DNA of 11,175 bases, from NCBI GenBank assembly GCA_900758315.1, contig CAAERF010000514.1, positions 1 to 11,175 of the forward strand, read 5' to 3'. Made by a program: the position numbers and the translations under genes. Numbering within the stretch: position 1 is the first letter of the stretch; each line of letters opens with the position of its first letter. Of this stretch, positions 1 to 6,203 are shown one piece after another. Under the pieces are notes generated by a model. That model ran no database searches. It saw only the letters and a program-made list of their open reading frames with translations, and was not told the DNA's origin. Source of the DNA: an uncultured Oscillospiraceae bacterium. Its GTDB lineage: Bacteria; Bacillota; Clostridia; Oscillospirales; Oscillospiraceae.

Positions 1-1
1 A

Positions 2-907
2 ATCGTGTCCCCCCTGATGAGCGCCACCGCCTTCATCAACTCCATGAAAAGTATGCAGTTTGCAGTGAAGGACACCCGTGAACTGCTGAATTTGCCCCAG
101 CTTGCGCAAGCGGAGCGGAATGCCCATCTGGAAGGCAGCAGCATCCAGATGCGGGATGTATCTTTTTCCTATGGCGGGACAGAGGGCAAGGAGGTGCTTC
201 GCCATCTGAACTTGACCATCCCACAGGGGAAATTCACCGCCCTGGTGGGGCCGTCGGGCGGCGGCAAGTCCACCATCGCCCGGCTGACCGCCCGGTTTTG
301 GGATGTGACGGGAGGCTCCATCACCCTGGGCGGACAGGACATCCGCAAGCTCCCGCTGAAGCAGCTCTCCCAGTCCATCAGTTTCGTCACGCAGGACAAC
401 TTCCTCTTTGACTGTTCCCTGAAAGAGAACATCCGGCTGGGGCGTCCGGGGGCCTCGGACGAGGAAGTGCTGGCGGCTGCTCAGGCGGCCCAGTGCGAAG
501 AATTCATCGGCCGGCTGGAGCATGGCTGGGATACGACGGCCGGAGACGCGGGCAAGCAGCTCTCCGGCGGGGAGCGTCAGCGTATCGCCATCGCCCGCGC
601 CATTTTGAAGGACGCCCCCATTGTGATTTTGGACGAGGCGACCGCCTTCACTGATCCCGAGAATGAGGACAAAATCCAACGCTCCATTATGGCGCTTTCC
701 AGGGGGAAAACGCTGCTGGTCATCGCCCACCGGCTCTCCACCATCCAGAACGCGGACCAGATCGTGGTGCTGGAGAAAGGGAGCGTTGCAGACTGTGGCA
801 CACAGGAAGAACTGCTGGGCCGCTGCCCGCTGTATCAGACCCTTTGGACGGCCCATGTGGGGGCGCGAAACTGGGCGGTCACATCCGGCAAAAAGGAGGG
901 GAATTGA
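2..907 (+). CDS. ABC half-transporter, A-type subunit of pair 1 (5' truncated by window edge)
   Basis: This is the C-terminal half of a fused permease-ATPase; the reading frame is open to the left edge, so the true start and most of the six-helix membrane domain lie outside the window. Counting from the GTG at position 5, the ATPase domain shows Walker A GPSGGGKS (about residues 82-89), Q-loop Q130, signature LSGGERQR (186-193), Walker B IVILDE ending in catalytic E211, D-loop region AFTDPENE and H-loop H242. All catalytic elements are intact. It probably forms a heterodimer with the gene starting at 909, one base past its stop. The closest paralogue in the window is the protein at 4443-6203, which shares the TQDNFLF/SQDNFLF-type Q-loop, the TDPENE block and the RCPLY tail motif. 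The family includes siderophore importers (YbtP/Q, IrtA/B) and drug or peptide exporters. The substrate cannot be read from sequence; a metal-siderophore role is inferred from the DtxR-like gene downstream. Confidence 0.93.
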   Translation: MVSPLMSATAFINSMKSMQFAVKDTRELLNLPQLAQAERNAHLEGSSIQMRDVSFSYGGTEGKEVLRHLNLTIPQGKFTALVGPSGGGKSTIARLTARFWDVTGGSITLGGQDIRKLPLKQLSQSISFVTQDNFLFDCSLKENIRLGRPGASDEEVLAAAQAAQCEEFIGRLEHGWDTTAGDAGKQLSGGERQRIAIARAILKDAPIVILDEATAFTDPENEDKIQRSIMALSRGKTLLVIAHRLSTIQNADQIVVLEKGSVADCGTQEELLGRCPLYQTLWTAHVGARNWAVTSGKKEGN

Positions 908-908
908 G

Positions 909-2657
909 ATGTTTCACAGCGTAGGACGCATTATGGGATGGGCAAAGAACTATCGAAAGCGAATGATTCTGGGCTTTGTGTGCTCGTTTTTTGCAACATG
1001 GTGTACCGCGGGGCCGGTGATGCTGGCGGCCTGGGCCCTGGGGCGGATGATCGGGAACGCCTGGGGAGAGAATGAGCTTTCCGGCTCTCTCCCATGGCTG
1101 TGCTTATCTGGCATCGTCGTTCTGATCCTGCTGCGGTTTTTCTTCACCTATTGGAAAAACCGGCTTCAGGAGAGCATCGGAACGGAACGGGCGGCAGAGC
1201 AGCGGATGGAACTGGGAGATGTGCTGAAACGGGTGTCCCTTGGGTACTTTGCCAAAAACAATCTGGGGGACATTTTGGCGGCGCTCACCACGGAGTTGAG
1301 CACACTGGAACTTCAGAGTATGAAGATGGTGGACGCGGTGGTAAACGGTTATATTCAGGTGGCCGTGATCCTGCTGTGCGTGGCGATTTTCTGCCCGCCT
1401 GCCGCGCTGGTGGCGCTGATCGGTGTGCTGGTGTCCGCCTTTGCCCTGCGGGGCATTGGCCGTCAGAGCGCCCGCACCGCTCCTGTGAGCCACCGGGCTC
1501 AGGAGGCATTGTCCGGCGCGGCCGTCGAATACATCCACGGCCTGCCGGTGGTGAAATCCTTTGGGCAGGACGGGGTTTCCGTTCAGCGGTTCCGGGACGC
1601 CTGCCGGGACAATAAGGCCATCCGCATCAAAAACGAATTTGGGTTCGTCCCTTGGAACTGCCTGCATCTGTTCGCCCTGCGGGCGGCGTCCGTGGGGCTG
1701 GTGCTCGCCGCGGGCCAGCAGGCTTTGGCAGGCGCTTTACCGCTCCCGTATTTCCTGATGATCGCCCTGTTCTCCTTCACCATTTTCGGCAGTGTGGAGG
1801 CCATCAATGACGCGGCCCACATCCTGTCGGTGACAGATTCGGTGCTGGACCGGCTGGAGGAACTGGAACATACGGATTTCATTGACAAGGGCGGAAAAGA
1901 GGTCACGCCGGAGCGGTTCGATGTGTCCCTCTCCCATGTATCCTTCGGGTATGGGAGCCGCGAGGTGCTCCACGATGTGACCTTTACCGCGCCCCAGGGG
2001 ACCACTACCGCCATTGTGGGGCCGTCCGGCTCCGGCAAGAGCACGATATGCAATCTGGTAGCCCGCTTCTATGACGCGGACCGGGGTGCCGTGTCGGTGG
2101 GCGGCCACGATGTGAAAGAATTTACCTGCGAAAGCCTGCTGCGAAATATCTCCATGGTCTTTCAGAATGTGTATCTCTTCCAGGACAGTGTGGAGAACAA
2201 TATCAAATTCGGCTGCCCCGATGCCACCCACGAGCAGGTGGTGGCCGCCGCCAAAGCTGCCTGCTGCCATGACTTCATCTCGGCCCTGCCGAACGGCTAT
2301 GATACCGTGATTGGAGAGGGCGGCTCCACCCTCTCCGGAGGAGAGAAGCAGCGCATCTCCATCGCCCGGGCCATTTTGAAGGATGCCCCTATTGTTATCC
2401 TTGATGAAGCGACCGCCAGCGTAGACCCGGAGAATGAACACCTGATCCAACAGGCTCTGTCCGCTTTGACAAAGGGGAAAACCATCCTCACCATCGCCCA
2501 CCGGCTGGCTACCATCCAGCACGCGGATCAGATTCTGGTGGTGGAGGATGGCCGTATCGCCCAGCGGGGTACCCATGCGGAACTGATGGCCCAAGGCGGC
2601 TTGTACCGGCGGTTTATTGAGATCCGGGAGCAGGCCGAGGGTTGGAGATTGGCGTGA
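909..2657 (+). CDS. ABC half-transporter, B-type subunit of pair 1
   Basis: A complete 582-residue membrane permease-ATPase fusion. The ATG at 909 is chosen because GGAGGGG lies about 7 bases upstream and homologous N-termini start here; the open frame extends further left only as a shadow of the preceding gene. Residues about 18-310 form the exporter-type membrane domain, with hydrophobic segments near 20-45, 64-80, 145-180 and 256-295. The ATPase domain has Walker A GPSGSGKS (371-378), Q-loop Q419, signature LSGGEKQR (475-482), Walker B IVILDE with E500, and H531. The QNVYLF and VENNIKFG motifs match the protein at 6196-7962, so the two are B-type paralogues. It sits one base after its partner gene, and its stop overlaps the start of the DtxR-like gene, implying one transcript. 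It likely pairs with the upstream subunit in the cytoplasmic membrane. Siderophore or metal-complex transport is inferred from context; a drug or peptide exporter is the alternative. Confidence 0.94.
   Translation: MFHSVGRIMGWAKNYRKRMILGFVCSFFATWCTAGPVMLAAWALGRMIGNAWGENELSGSLPWLCLSGIVVLILLRFFFTYWKNRLQESIGTERAAEQRMELGDVLKRVSLGYFAKNNLGDILAALTTELSTLELQSMKMVDAVVNGYIQVAVILLCVAIFCPPAALVALIGVLVSAFALRGIGRQSARTAPVSHRAQEALSGAAVEYIHGLPVVKSFGQDGVSVQRFRDACRDNKAIRIKNEFGFVPWNCLHLFALRAASVGLVLAAGQQALAGALPLPYFLMIALFSFTIFGSVEAINDAAHILSVTDSVLDRLEELEHTDFIDKGGKEVTPERFDVSLSHVSFGYGSREVLHDVTFTAPQGTTTAIVGPSGSGKSTICNLVARFYDADRGAVSVGGHDVKEFTCESLLRNISMVFQNVYLFQDSVENNIKFGCPDATHEQVVAAAKAACCHDFISALPNGYDTVIGEGGSTLSGGEKQRISIARAILKDAPIVILDEATASVDPENEHLIQQALSALTKGKTILTIAHRLATIQHADQILVVEDGRIAQRGTHAELMAQGGLYRRFIEIREQAEGWRLA
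2644..2647 (+). promoter_or_regulatory. Ribosome binding site deciding the GTG start of the DtxR-like gene
   Basis: GGAG lies six bases before GTG 2654. A TTG at 2642 in the same frame would have almost no spacing from the nearest purine run (GAGGG at about 2636-2640). The GTG is therefore the better start, giving a GTGA overlap with the transporter stop. Confidence 0.55.
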
Positions 2658-3052
2658 AGAAAAGAGTGAAACGACAACACGGCACATCACTTCATGCCTC
2701 CGGCGAAGACTATCTGGAGGCCGTGCTGGTACTCCAAAAGGAAAAGGGCATGGTACGCTCCGTGGATGTGGCCCGGCACATGGGAGTCTCCAAGCCCAGC
2801 GTGTGTCACGCGGTAGCTACCCTAAAAGAAGGGGGCTTCCTCACCATGGACGGGGACTTCTTCCTCCGCCTGACCGATGTAGGCCGGGAGGTAGCCGAGC
2901 AGACCTATGAAAAACACTGCTTCTTTACCCGCTTGTTGACAGAGGCAGGCGTCGATCCAAAAACAGCGGAACAGGACGCCTGCCGCATGGAGCATGTGAT
3001 CAGCGAGAGTAGCTTTCGGCATCTGAAGCAGAGTATGGACAAAAAGGAATAA
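2654..3052 (+). CDS. DtxR/MntR-family metal-dependent transcriptional repressor, short form
   Basis: A 132-residue protein from GTG 2654 (TTG 2642 is a weaker alternative). Residues about 14-78 carry the winged helix-turn-helix typical of the family: SGEDYLEAV at 16-24, then RSVDVARHMGVSKPSV as the DNA-reading element. Residues 79-132 form the metal-binding and dimerisation helices, with H88 (KH motif) and CRMEH at 110-114. The C-terminal SH3-like domain of DtxR/IdeR is absent; the length resembles MntR (about 140 residues). Proteins of this family bind Fe(II) or Mn(II) and repress metal uptake genes when metal is replete. D19 and E22 align with MntR ligands D8 and E11, while C110, E113 and H114 align with DtxR C102, E105 and H106, so metal choice is uncertain. 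Its start overlaps the stop of the transporter gene, suggesting co-transcription and control of pair 1 according to metal status. Confidence 0.9.
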   Translation: MKKRVKRQHGTSLHASGEDYLEAVLVLQKEKGMVRSVDVARHMGVSKPSVCHAVATLKEGGFLTMDGDFFLRLTDVGREVAEQTYEKHCFFTRLLTEAGVDPKTAEQDACRMEHVISESSFRHLKQSMDKKE

Positions 3053-3057
3053 TTGTG

Positions 3058-3064
3058 GGAGGTG
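3058..3064 (+). promoter_or_regulatory. Ribosome binding site deciding the TTG start of the winged-helix gene
   Basis: GGAGGTG lies six bases before TTG 3071, an ideal spacing. The frame also contains TTG 3053, which precedes this site, and ATG 3080, which is 15 bases away. TTG 3071 is therefore preferred. Confidence 0.65.
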
Positions 3065-3070
3065 AGGCTG

Positions 3071-3367
3071 TTGATCGGGATGGCGGTACTGCAATATGGA
3101 AATTTGCGTATTGACCCCAATGAACGCAGGGTCTATGTAAATGAGCAAGTTGTGGAATTGACCATGATGGAGTTCAATATTCTATATTATCTGGCCTTAC
3201 ACCCTGGCTGGACCTTTACCCGGGAGCAGCTTTACCGATATGCGATGCCCGATGACTTTGCCTCTGGCCTTGAAAGTGTTACCAGCAGGATCTACAAGAT
3301 ACGGAAAAAACTAAATATCAATGCGATTCAAACTGTGCATGGGTATGGTTATCGCTTTGAAAAGTAA
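3071..3367 (+). CDS. Stand-alone OmpR/PhoB-type winged-helix DNA-binding protein (no receiver domain)
   Basis: A 98-residue protein from TTG 3071, or 95 from ATG 3080. The whole length is one OmpR/PhoB C-terminal effector domain: the beta-sheet start YGNLRIDPNERRVYVN, ELTMMEFNILYYLALHPG (about residues 29-46), TREQLY, recognition helix SVTSRIYKIRKKL (69-81), and the terminal wing IQTVHGYGYRF. Normal response regulators have a phosphoacceptor receiver of about 120 residues in front; here only the DtxR-like stop lies upstream, in another frame, so this is a native small protein or a gene stripped of its receiver. No sensor kinase is visible. It is the last gene before a strong terminator and follows the DtxR-like stop by 18 bases, so it is probably co-transcribed with pair 1. 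It is more AT-rich than the transporter genes. Its target and signal are unknown; control of the neighbouring promoter is only a guess. Confidence 0.85.
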   Translation: MIGMAVLQYGNLRIDPNERRVYVNEQVVELTMMEFNILYYLALHPGWTFTREQLYRYAMPDDFASGLESVTSRIYKIRKKLNINAIQTVHGYGYRFEK

Positions 3368-3413
3368 AAAAGGGGTTGGTGCATCAAATCGTAGGTGTAC
3401 CACCCCTTTTTAT
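3366..3413 (+). terminator. Intrinsic terminator of the first operon
   Basis: An A-rich/GGGG arm at 3367-3375 pairs perfectly with CCCCTTTTT at 3403-3411. The inner part continues with TGGTGCA against TGTACCA, with one bulged T and one G-T pair. The T run in the descending arm completes a classical rho-independent terminator. It starts at the winged-helix stop codon and separates the two operons. Confidence 0.85.
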
Positions 3414-3457
3414 AGTGCTTGCATATAAGGAAAGCGTTACCGAAAGAGTTCTCGCTA

Positions 3458-3486
3458 TTGACGAATAAATCAATTTGTGCTATATT
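3458..3486 (+). promoter_or_regulatory. Sigma-A-type promoter of the second operon
   Basis: The -35 box TTGACG (3458-3463) and the -10 box TATATT (3481-3486) are separated by exactly 17 bases, and TGC directly before the -10 gives an extended -10 element. The promoter lies in the AT-rich gap just after the terminator and upstream of the TetR gene. Transcription would start near 3492-3494. It is the only good promoter seen for the downstream genes. Confidence 0.8.
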
Positions 3487-3515
3487 AAAACCGTTAGATT
3501 GAAACTGATGGTTTT
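3487..3515 (+). promoter_or_regulatory. Inverted repeat at the transcription start, candidate TetR operator
   Basis: AAAACCGTTA (3487-3496) and TGATGGTTTT (3506-3515) are inverted repeats matching at 8 of 10 positions, and 10 of 10 in RNA if G-U pairs are allowed, around a 9-base centre. The element begins directly after the -10 box and spans the predicted start point. This position suits an autorepression operator for the TetR protein encoded immediately downstream. It could instead be a hairpin in the 5' leader. Operator function is inferred. Confidence 0.5.
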
Positions 3516-3533
3516 GAACTTTGGGGGTGACAC

Positions 3534-4169
3534 ATGGCAAAGCGTGTAGCAGGAGTAACAGAAAAGTTGATGGAAGCAGCCAAGCAGGAGTTTCTAAAAA
3601 ACGGATATGAGCGGGCTTCCTTACAGACGATTGCAGAAAAGGCGGGCTCCAGCAAAGGAGCAATCTACATCCGCTACCCGGACAAAGAGAGTCTGTACCG
3701 TTCCCTCGTGCAGCCTGCCATGGATGATTTTTGTGGTCTGATTCAATCAACCTTAGAGCAGTTTAACCAGTTGCCCGGAGTCGAACAGACCAGTCAAATG
3801 TATTCCTTCTCCGACCACGGTTTTTGGGCCTCTGTGGACTATATCTACGATCATTTCGATGAGTTCAAGCTGCTTTTAACCAGTGGAGAGAACAGTACAT
3901 ATCAGGAATTCCTCCACCGAATCGTGGAACTGGATAACCAATGCACCATGCGCTATATTCAGGCGTCCGGAAACGACGCAATCTCCAGCGGCCGCCTTAC
4001 ACCGGAGTTGGGCCATCTGCTGTCCAGCGCCTTTTATACCGGGATGTTTGAGGTAGTCATCCACGATATGCCAAAGGATCAGGCGGTCGAGCATATCCAG
4101 AGGATGCGGCGTTTCTACACCGCCGGCTGGAAAACCATCTTCTTCGGAGATGGAGGTGAAAACCATTGA
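3534..4169 (+). CDS. TetR/AcrR-family transcriptional regulator
   Basis: A 211-residue regulator with ATG 3534 preceded by GGGGGTG at good spacing. Residues about 8-55 form the TetR DNA-binding domain: an N-terminal helix (TEKLMEAAKQEFLKNGYE), then TIAEKAGSSKGAIYIRYPDKESLY at 32-55, matching the family pattern for the recognition helix and the tyrosine-containing turn. The remaining 150 residues are a helical ligand-binding and dimer domain without recognisable ligand residues. TetR proteins usually repress neighbouring transport genes and are released by a small-molecule ligand. It is the first gene after the promoter at 3458-3486 and its inverted repeat, consistent with autoregulation and with control of the KTR, ABC pair 2 and Nik/Opp-type genes downstream. 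Its stop overlaps the TTG start of the KTR gene. The inducer is unknown; transporter substrates are the natural candidates. Confidence 0.92.
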   Translation: MAKRVAGVTEKLMEAAKQEFLKNGYERASLQTIAEKAGSSKGAIYIRYPDKESLYRSLVQPAMDDFCGLIQSTLEQFNQLPGVEQTSQMYSFSDHGFWASVDYIYDHFDEFKLLLTSGENSTYQEFLHRIVELDNQCTMRYIQASGNDAISSGRLTPELGHLLSSAFYTGMFEVVIHDMPKDQAVEHIQRMRRFYTAGWKTIFFGDGGENH

Positions 4170-4363
4170 GCGGGTGGATTGACCGAAGCGGCTGGATTCA
4201 CTGCCCTACCTGCGGCAACAAGACCCGCACCAAGGTGAATCCAGACACCGTTCTAAAGCGTTTTCCGCTTTTCTGTCCCAAATGCGGAAAGGAACACATC
4301 GTTGATGTGCAGGGACAAAACATCATATTGTCAGAGCCAGACGCAAAGACGCAGAGCCGATGA
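4166..4363 (+). CDS. Cysteine-rich KTR-type zinc-knuckle small protein
   Basis: A 65-residue protein beginning at TTG 4166, with GGAGGTG seven bases upstream (4152-4158); the start overlaps the TetR stop by four bases. Two CxxC pairs (C13/C16 in CPTCGNKTR and C37/C40 in CPKCGKE) predict a single zinc knuckle. The GWI-xCPxCGNKTR opening and the EPDAKTQSR end match the Cys-rich KTR family as I remember it. No biochemical function is known to me for this family. Members are often found in or beside Tn916-like conjugative elements of Firmicutes, which hints at a mobile origin for this cassette (recollection, not checked). Small size and zinc-knuckle form would suit a nucleic-acid-binding or accessory regulatory role, but this is speculative. 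It is translationally coupled to tetR and followed by a terminator-like hairpin whose stem begins just before its stop codon. Confidence 0.85.
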   Translation: MSGWIDRSGWIHCPTCGNKTRTKVNPDTVLKRFPLFCPKCGKEHIVDVQGQNIILSEPDAKTQSR

Positions 4364-4400
4364 TTTACAGGATAATCCTGTGGGTTGTCGGCCTTTTTCT
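4356..4400 (+). terminator. Terminator-like hairpin inside the second operon, possible attenuator
   Basis: GCCGAT (4356-4361) pairs with GTCGGC (4387-4392), allowing one G-U pair, and an inner perfect stem ACAGGA/TCCTGT (4367-4372 and 4376-4381) has a three-base loop. CTTTTTCTTT follows at once. The structure has the form of an intrinsic terminator. It lies between the KTR gene and the ABC pair 2 genes, and no good second promoter follows, so partial termination or regulated readthrough is plausible. Confidence 0.65.
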
Positions 4401-4442
4401 TTGTTGATTGGTTAGAAGTCGCTAACTTGTAGGAGGGATACG

Positions 4443-6203
4443 ATGCAGAAACAAAGGAAGCCATTTAGTTTGATGGCATTTATCAGACCGCACCGAGCGG
4501 GTTTTATTACCTCCACTGTTCTTGCTGTTCTCAGCGTGACCAGCGGGATGATACCATACTTTGCTGTGGCAAGAATGGTCAACCTGCTTATTTCTGGTGA
4601 AAAGAACTTTTCGATTTATCTGACCTGGGGAGCAGTTGCCCTGATTGCCTATCTGCTCAAGTCTGTTCTTCACGGCATCTCCACCCGATGCTCCCATGAA
4701 GCCACTTTCCATGTGCTGTCGGAACTGCGGCGGGCTGTGGCGGATAAGCTGACCCGCGTTTCCATGGGCTATCTGACCGATACGCCATCGGGCCGCCTGA
4801 AAACAACCATGGTGGAGCGTGTGGAACAGATGGAGGTCCCGCTGGCCCACATCATTCCGGAAATGACCTCTAATCTGCTGGTCCCTATCGCTATTGTGGT
4901 CTACCTCTTTCTCCTGGACTGGCGCATGGCGTTGGTATCGCTTATCACCATCCCCATCGGGATGCTTTGCTATATGGCCCAGATGAAAGAGTACCCGAAA
5001 AAATATGGTGCGGTTGTTCAAGCCAGTAAACACATGAGCGCCACCACGGTGGAGTACATAGGCGGCATTGAAGTCATCAAGGCGTTTAATCAGAGCGCGG
5101 CCTCTTATGGAAAGTTCACGCAGGCTGTGCGGCAGAGCGCAGACCTCATGCTGGACTGGATGAAGTCCACGCAGGGCTACTCCGCCCTGATGATGACCAT
5201 TTGGCCCGCTGTGCTGATCGGCGTTCTGCCCATTGGGTGTGTCTTTTATCGAAATGGCAGTCTGACCGCCCCGGATTTTATCACGATTGCAATCCTGTCC
5301 CTCGGTATCGTGGGTCCATTGGTAGCGGCGATCTTTTTGACCGATGATTTCTCCAAAATTGCGACCATCACCGGGGAAATTGGCGCTGTGCTGTCCGAGC
5401 CGGATCTGGAGCGGCCCGCGCAGAGAAAAGAACTGCATGGGCTGGACATTGACCTGCGGGATGTGACATTCGCTTACAAAGATAAGCAGGTTTTGAACGG
5501 CGTCACGCTGAATATCCGGCAAGGCACGACCACCGCACTGGTGGGGCCGTCCGGCTCCGGCAAGTCCACCATTGCCAAGCTCATCGCCTCCTATTGGGAC
5601 GCTGGCGGCGGGAGTATTACCATTGGCGGGGTGGATGTGAAAAACCTGCCGCCGGAGCAGGTAATGGACCTCATCGGATATGTCTCCCAAGACAACTTTC
5701 TGTTCAATATCTCCGTTCGGGAAAACATCCGTATGGGACGGCCGGAGGCCACCGATGATGAAGTAGAGGCTGTGGCGAAGGCGTCCGGCTGTCATGAGTT
5801 CATCATGGGTCTGGACCACGGGTATGACACTGTGGTGGGCGGCGCAGGCGGACACCTCTCCGGCGGGGAGCGCCAGCGGGTCGCTATTGCGCGGGCCATG
5901 ATGAAAAACGCCCCGATTGTGATTTTGGACGAGGCGACTTCCTACACGGACCCCGAGAACGAGGCGGTGCTTCAGGACGCCATCGGCAGGCTGACCCGTG
6001 GAAAGACGCTCATCGTCATCGCCCACCGCCTGAGCACCATCACCGATGCAGACCAAATCGCCGTGGTGGAACAGGGAAAAATCCTGGACGCGGGAACGCA
6101 TGATGAACTGCTGAAGCGGTGTCCCCTCTACGCGCAGATGTGGGCGGCCCACACGCAGGCGAAAGATGCGGACAGGAGAGAAGGAGGTGGCAAGCATGTT
6201 TGA
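4443..6203 (+). CDS. ABC half-transporter, A-type subunit of pair 2
   Basis: A complete 586-residue fused permease-ATPase; ATG 4443 has AGGAGGG five bases upstream. The membrane domain covers about residues 15-310, with hydrophobic stretches near 22-50, 62-78, 143-178 and 247-300. The ATPase domain has Walker A GPSGSGKS (368-375), Q-loop Q416, signature LSGGERQR (472-479), Walker B IVILDE with E497, D-loop region SYTDPENE, and H528. All active-site residues are present. It is the paralogue of the truncated protein at 2-907. Its partner starts at 6196, inside its last codons. The pair resembles YbtP/YbtQ and IrtA/IrtB siderophore importers in architecture, but no siderophore-reductase domain like that of IrtA is attached. 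Because it shares an operon with a Nik/Opp-class importer, transport of a metal chelate or peptide-like metallophore is a reasonable inference; export of a drug or toxic product sensed by TetR is the main alternative. Confidence 0.94.
   Translation: MQKQRKPFSLMAFIRPHRAGFITSTVLAVLSVTSGMIPYFAVARMVNLLISGEKNFSIYLTWGAVALIAYLLKSVLHGISTRCSHEATFHVLSELRRAVADKLTRVSMGYLTDTPSGRLKTTMVERVEQMEVPLAHIIPEMTSNLLVPIAIVVYLFLLDWRMALVSLITIPIGMLCYMAQMKEYPKKYGAVVQASKHMSATTVEYIGGIEVIKAFNQSAASYGKFTQAVRQSADLMLDWMKSTQGYSALMMTIWPAVLIGVLPIGCVFYRNGSLTAPDFITIAILSLGIVGPLVAAIFLTDDFSKIATITGEIGAVLSEPDLERPAQRKELHGLDIDLRDVTFAYKDKQVLNGVTLNIRQGTTTALVGPSGSGKSTIAKLIASYWDAGGGSITIGGVDVKNLPPEQVMDLIGYVSQDNFLFNISVRENIRMGRPEATDDEVEAVAKASGCHEFIMGLDHGYDTVVGGAGGHLSGGERQRVAIARAMMKNAPIVILDEATSYTDPENEAVLQDAIGRLTRGKTLIVIAHRLSTITDADQIAVVEQGKILDAGTHDELLKRCPLYAQMWAAHTQAKDADRREGGGKHV

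Noticed and set aside
663..908. Upstream extension of the 909-2657 gene
   Set aside because: It would overlap the preceding transporter by 245 bases and has an Arg/Trp/Ser-rich out-of-frame translation; the ATG at 909 has a good ribosome binding site.
1737..2690. A 317-codon open frame on the - strand
   Set aside because: Antisense shadow of the ABC gene at 909-2657, with the same low-complexity, domain-free translation; similar shadows occur at 6982-7848 and 9730-10437.
4404..4432. Possible promoter before the pair 2 genes (TTGATT, 17 bases, TTGTAG)
   Set aside because: The -10 hexamer matches the consensus poorly, so it is not supported as a promoter.
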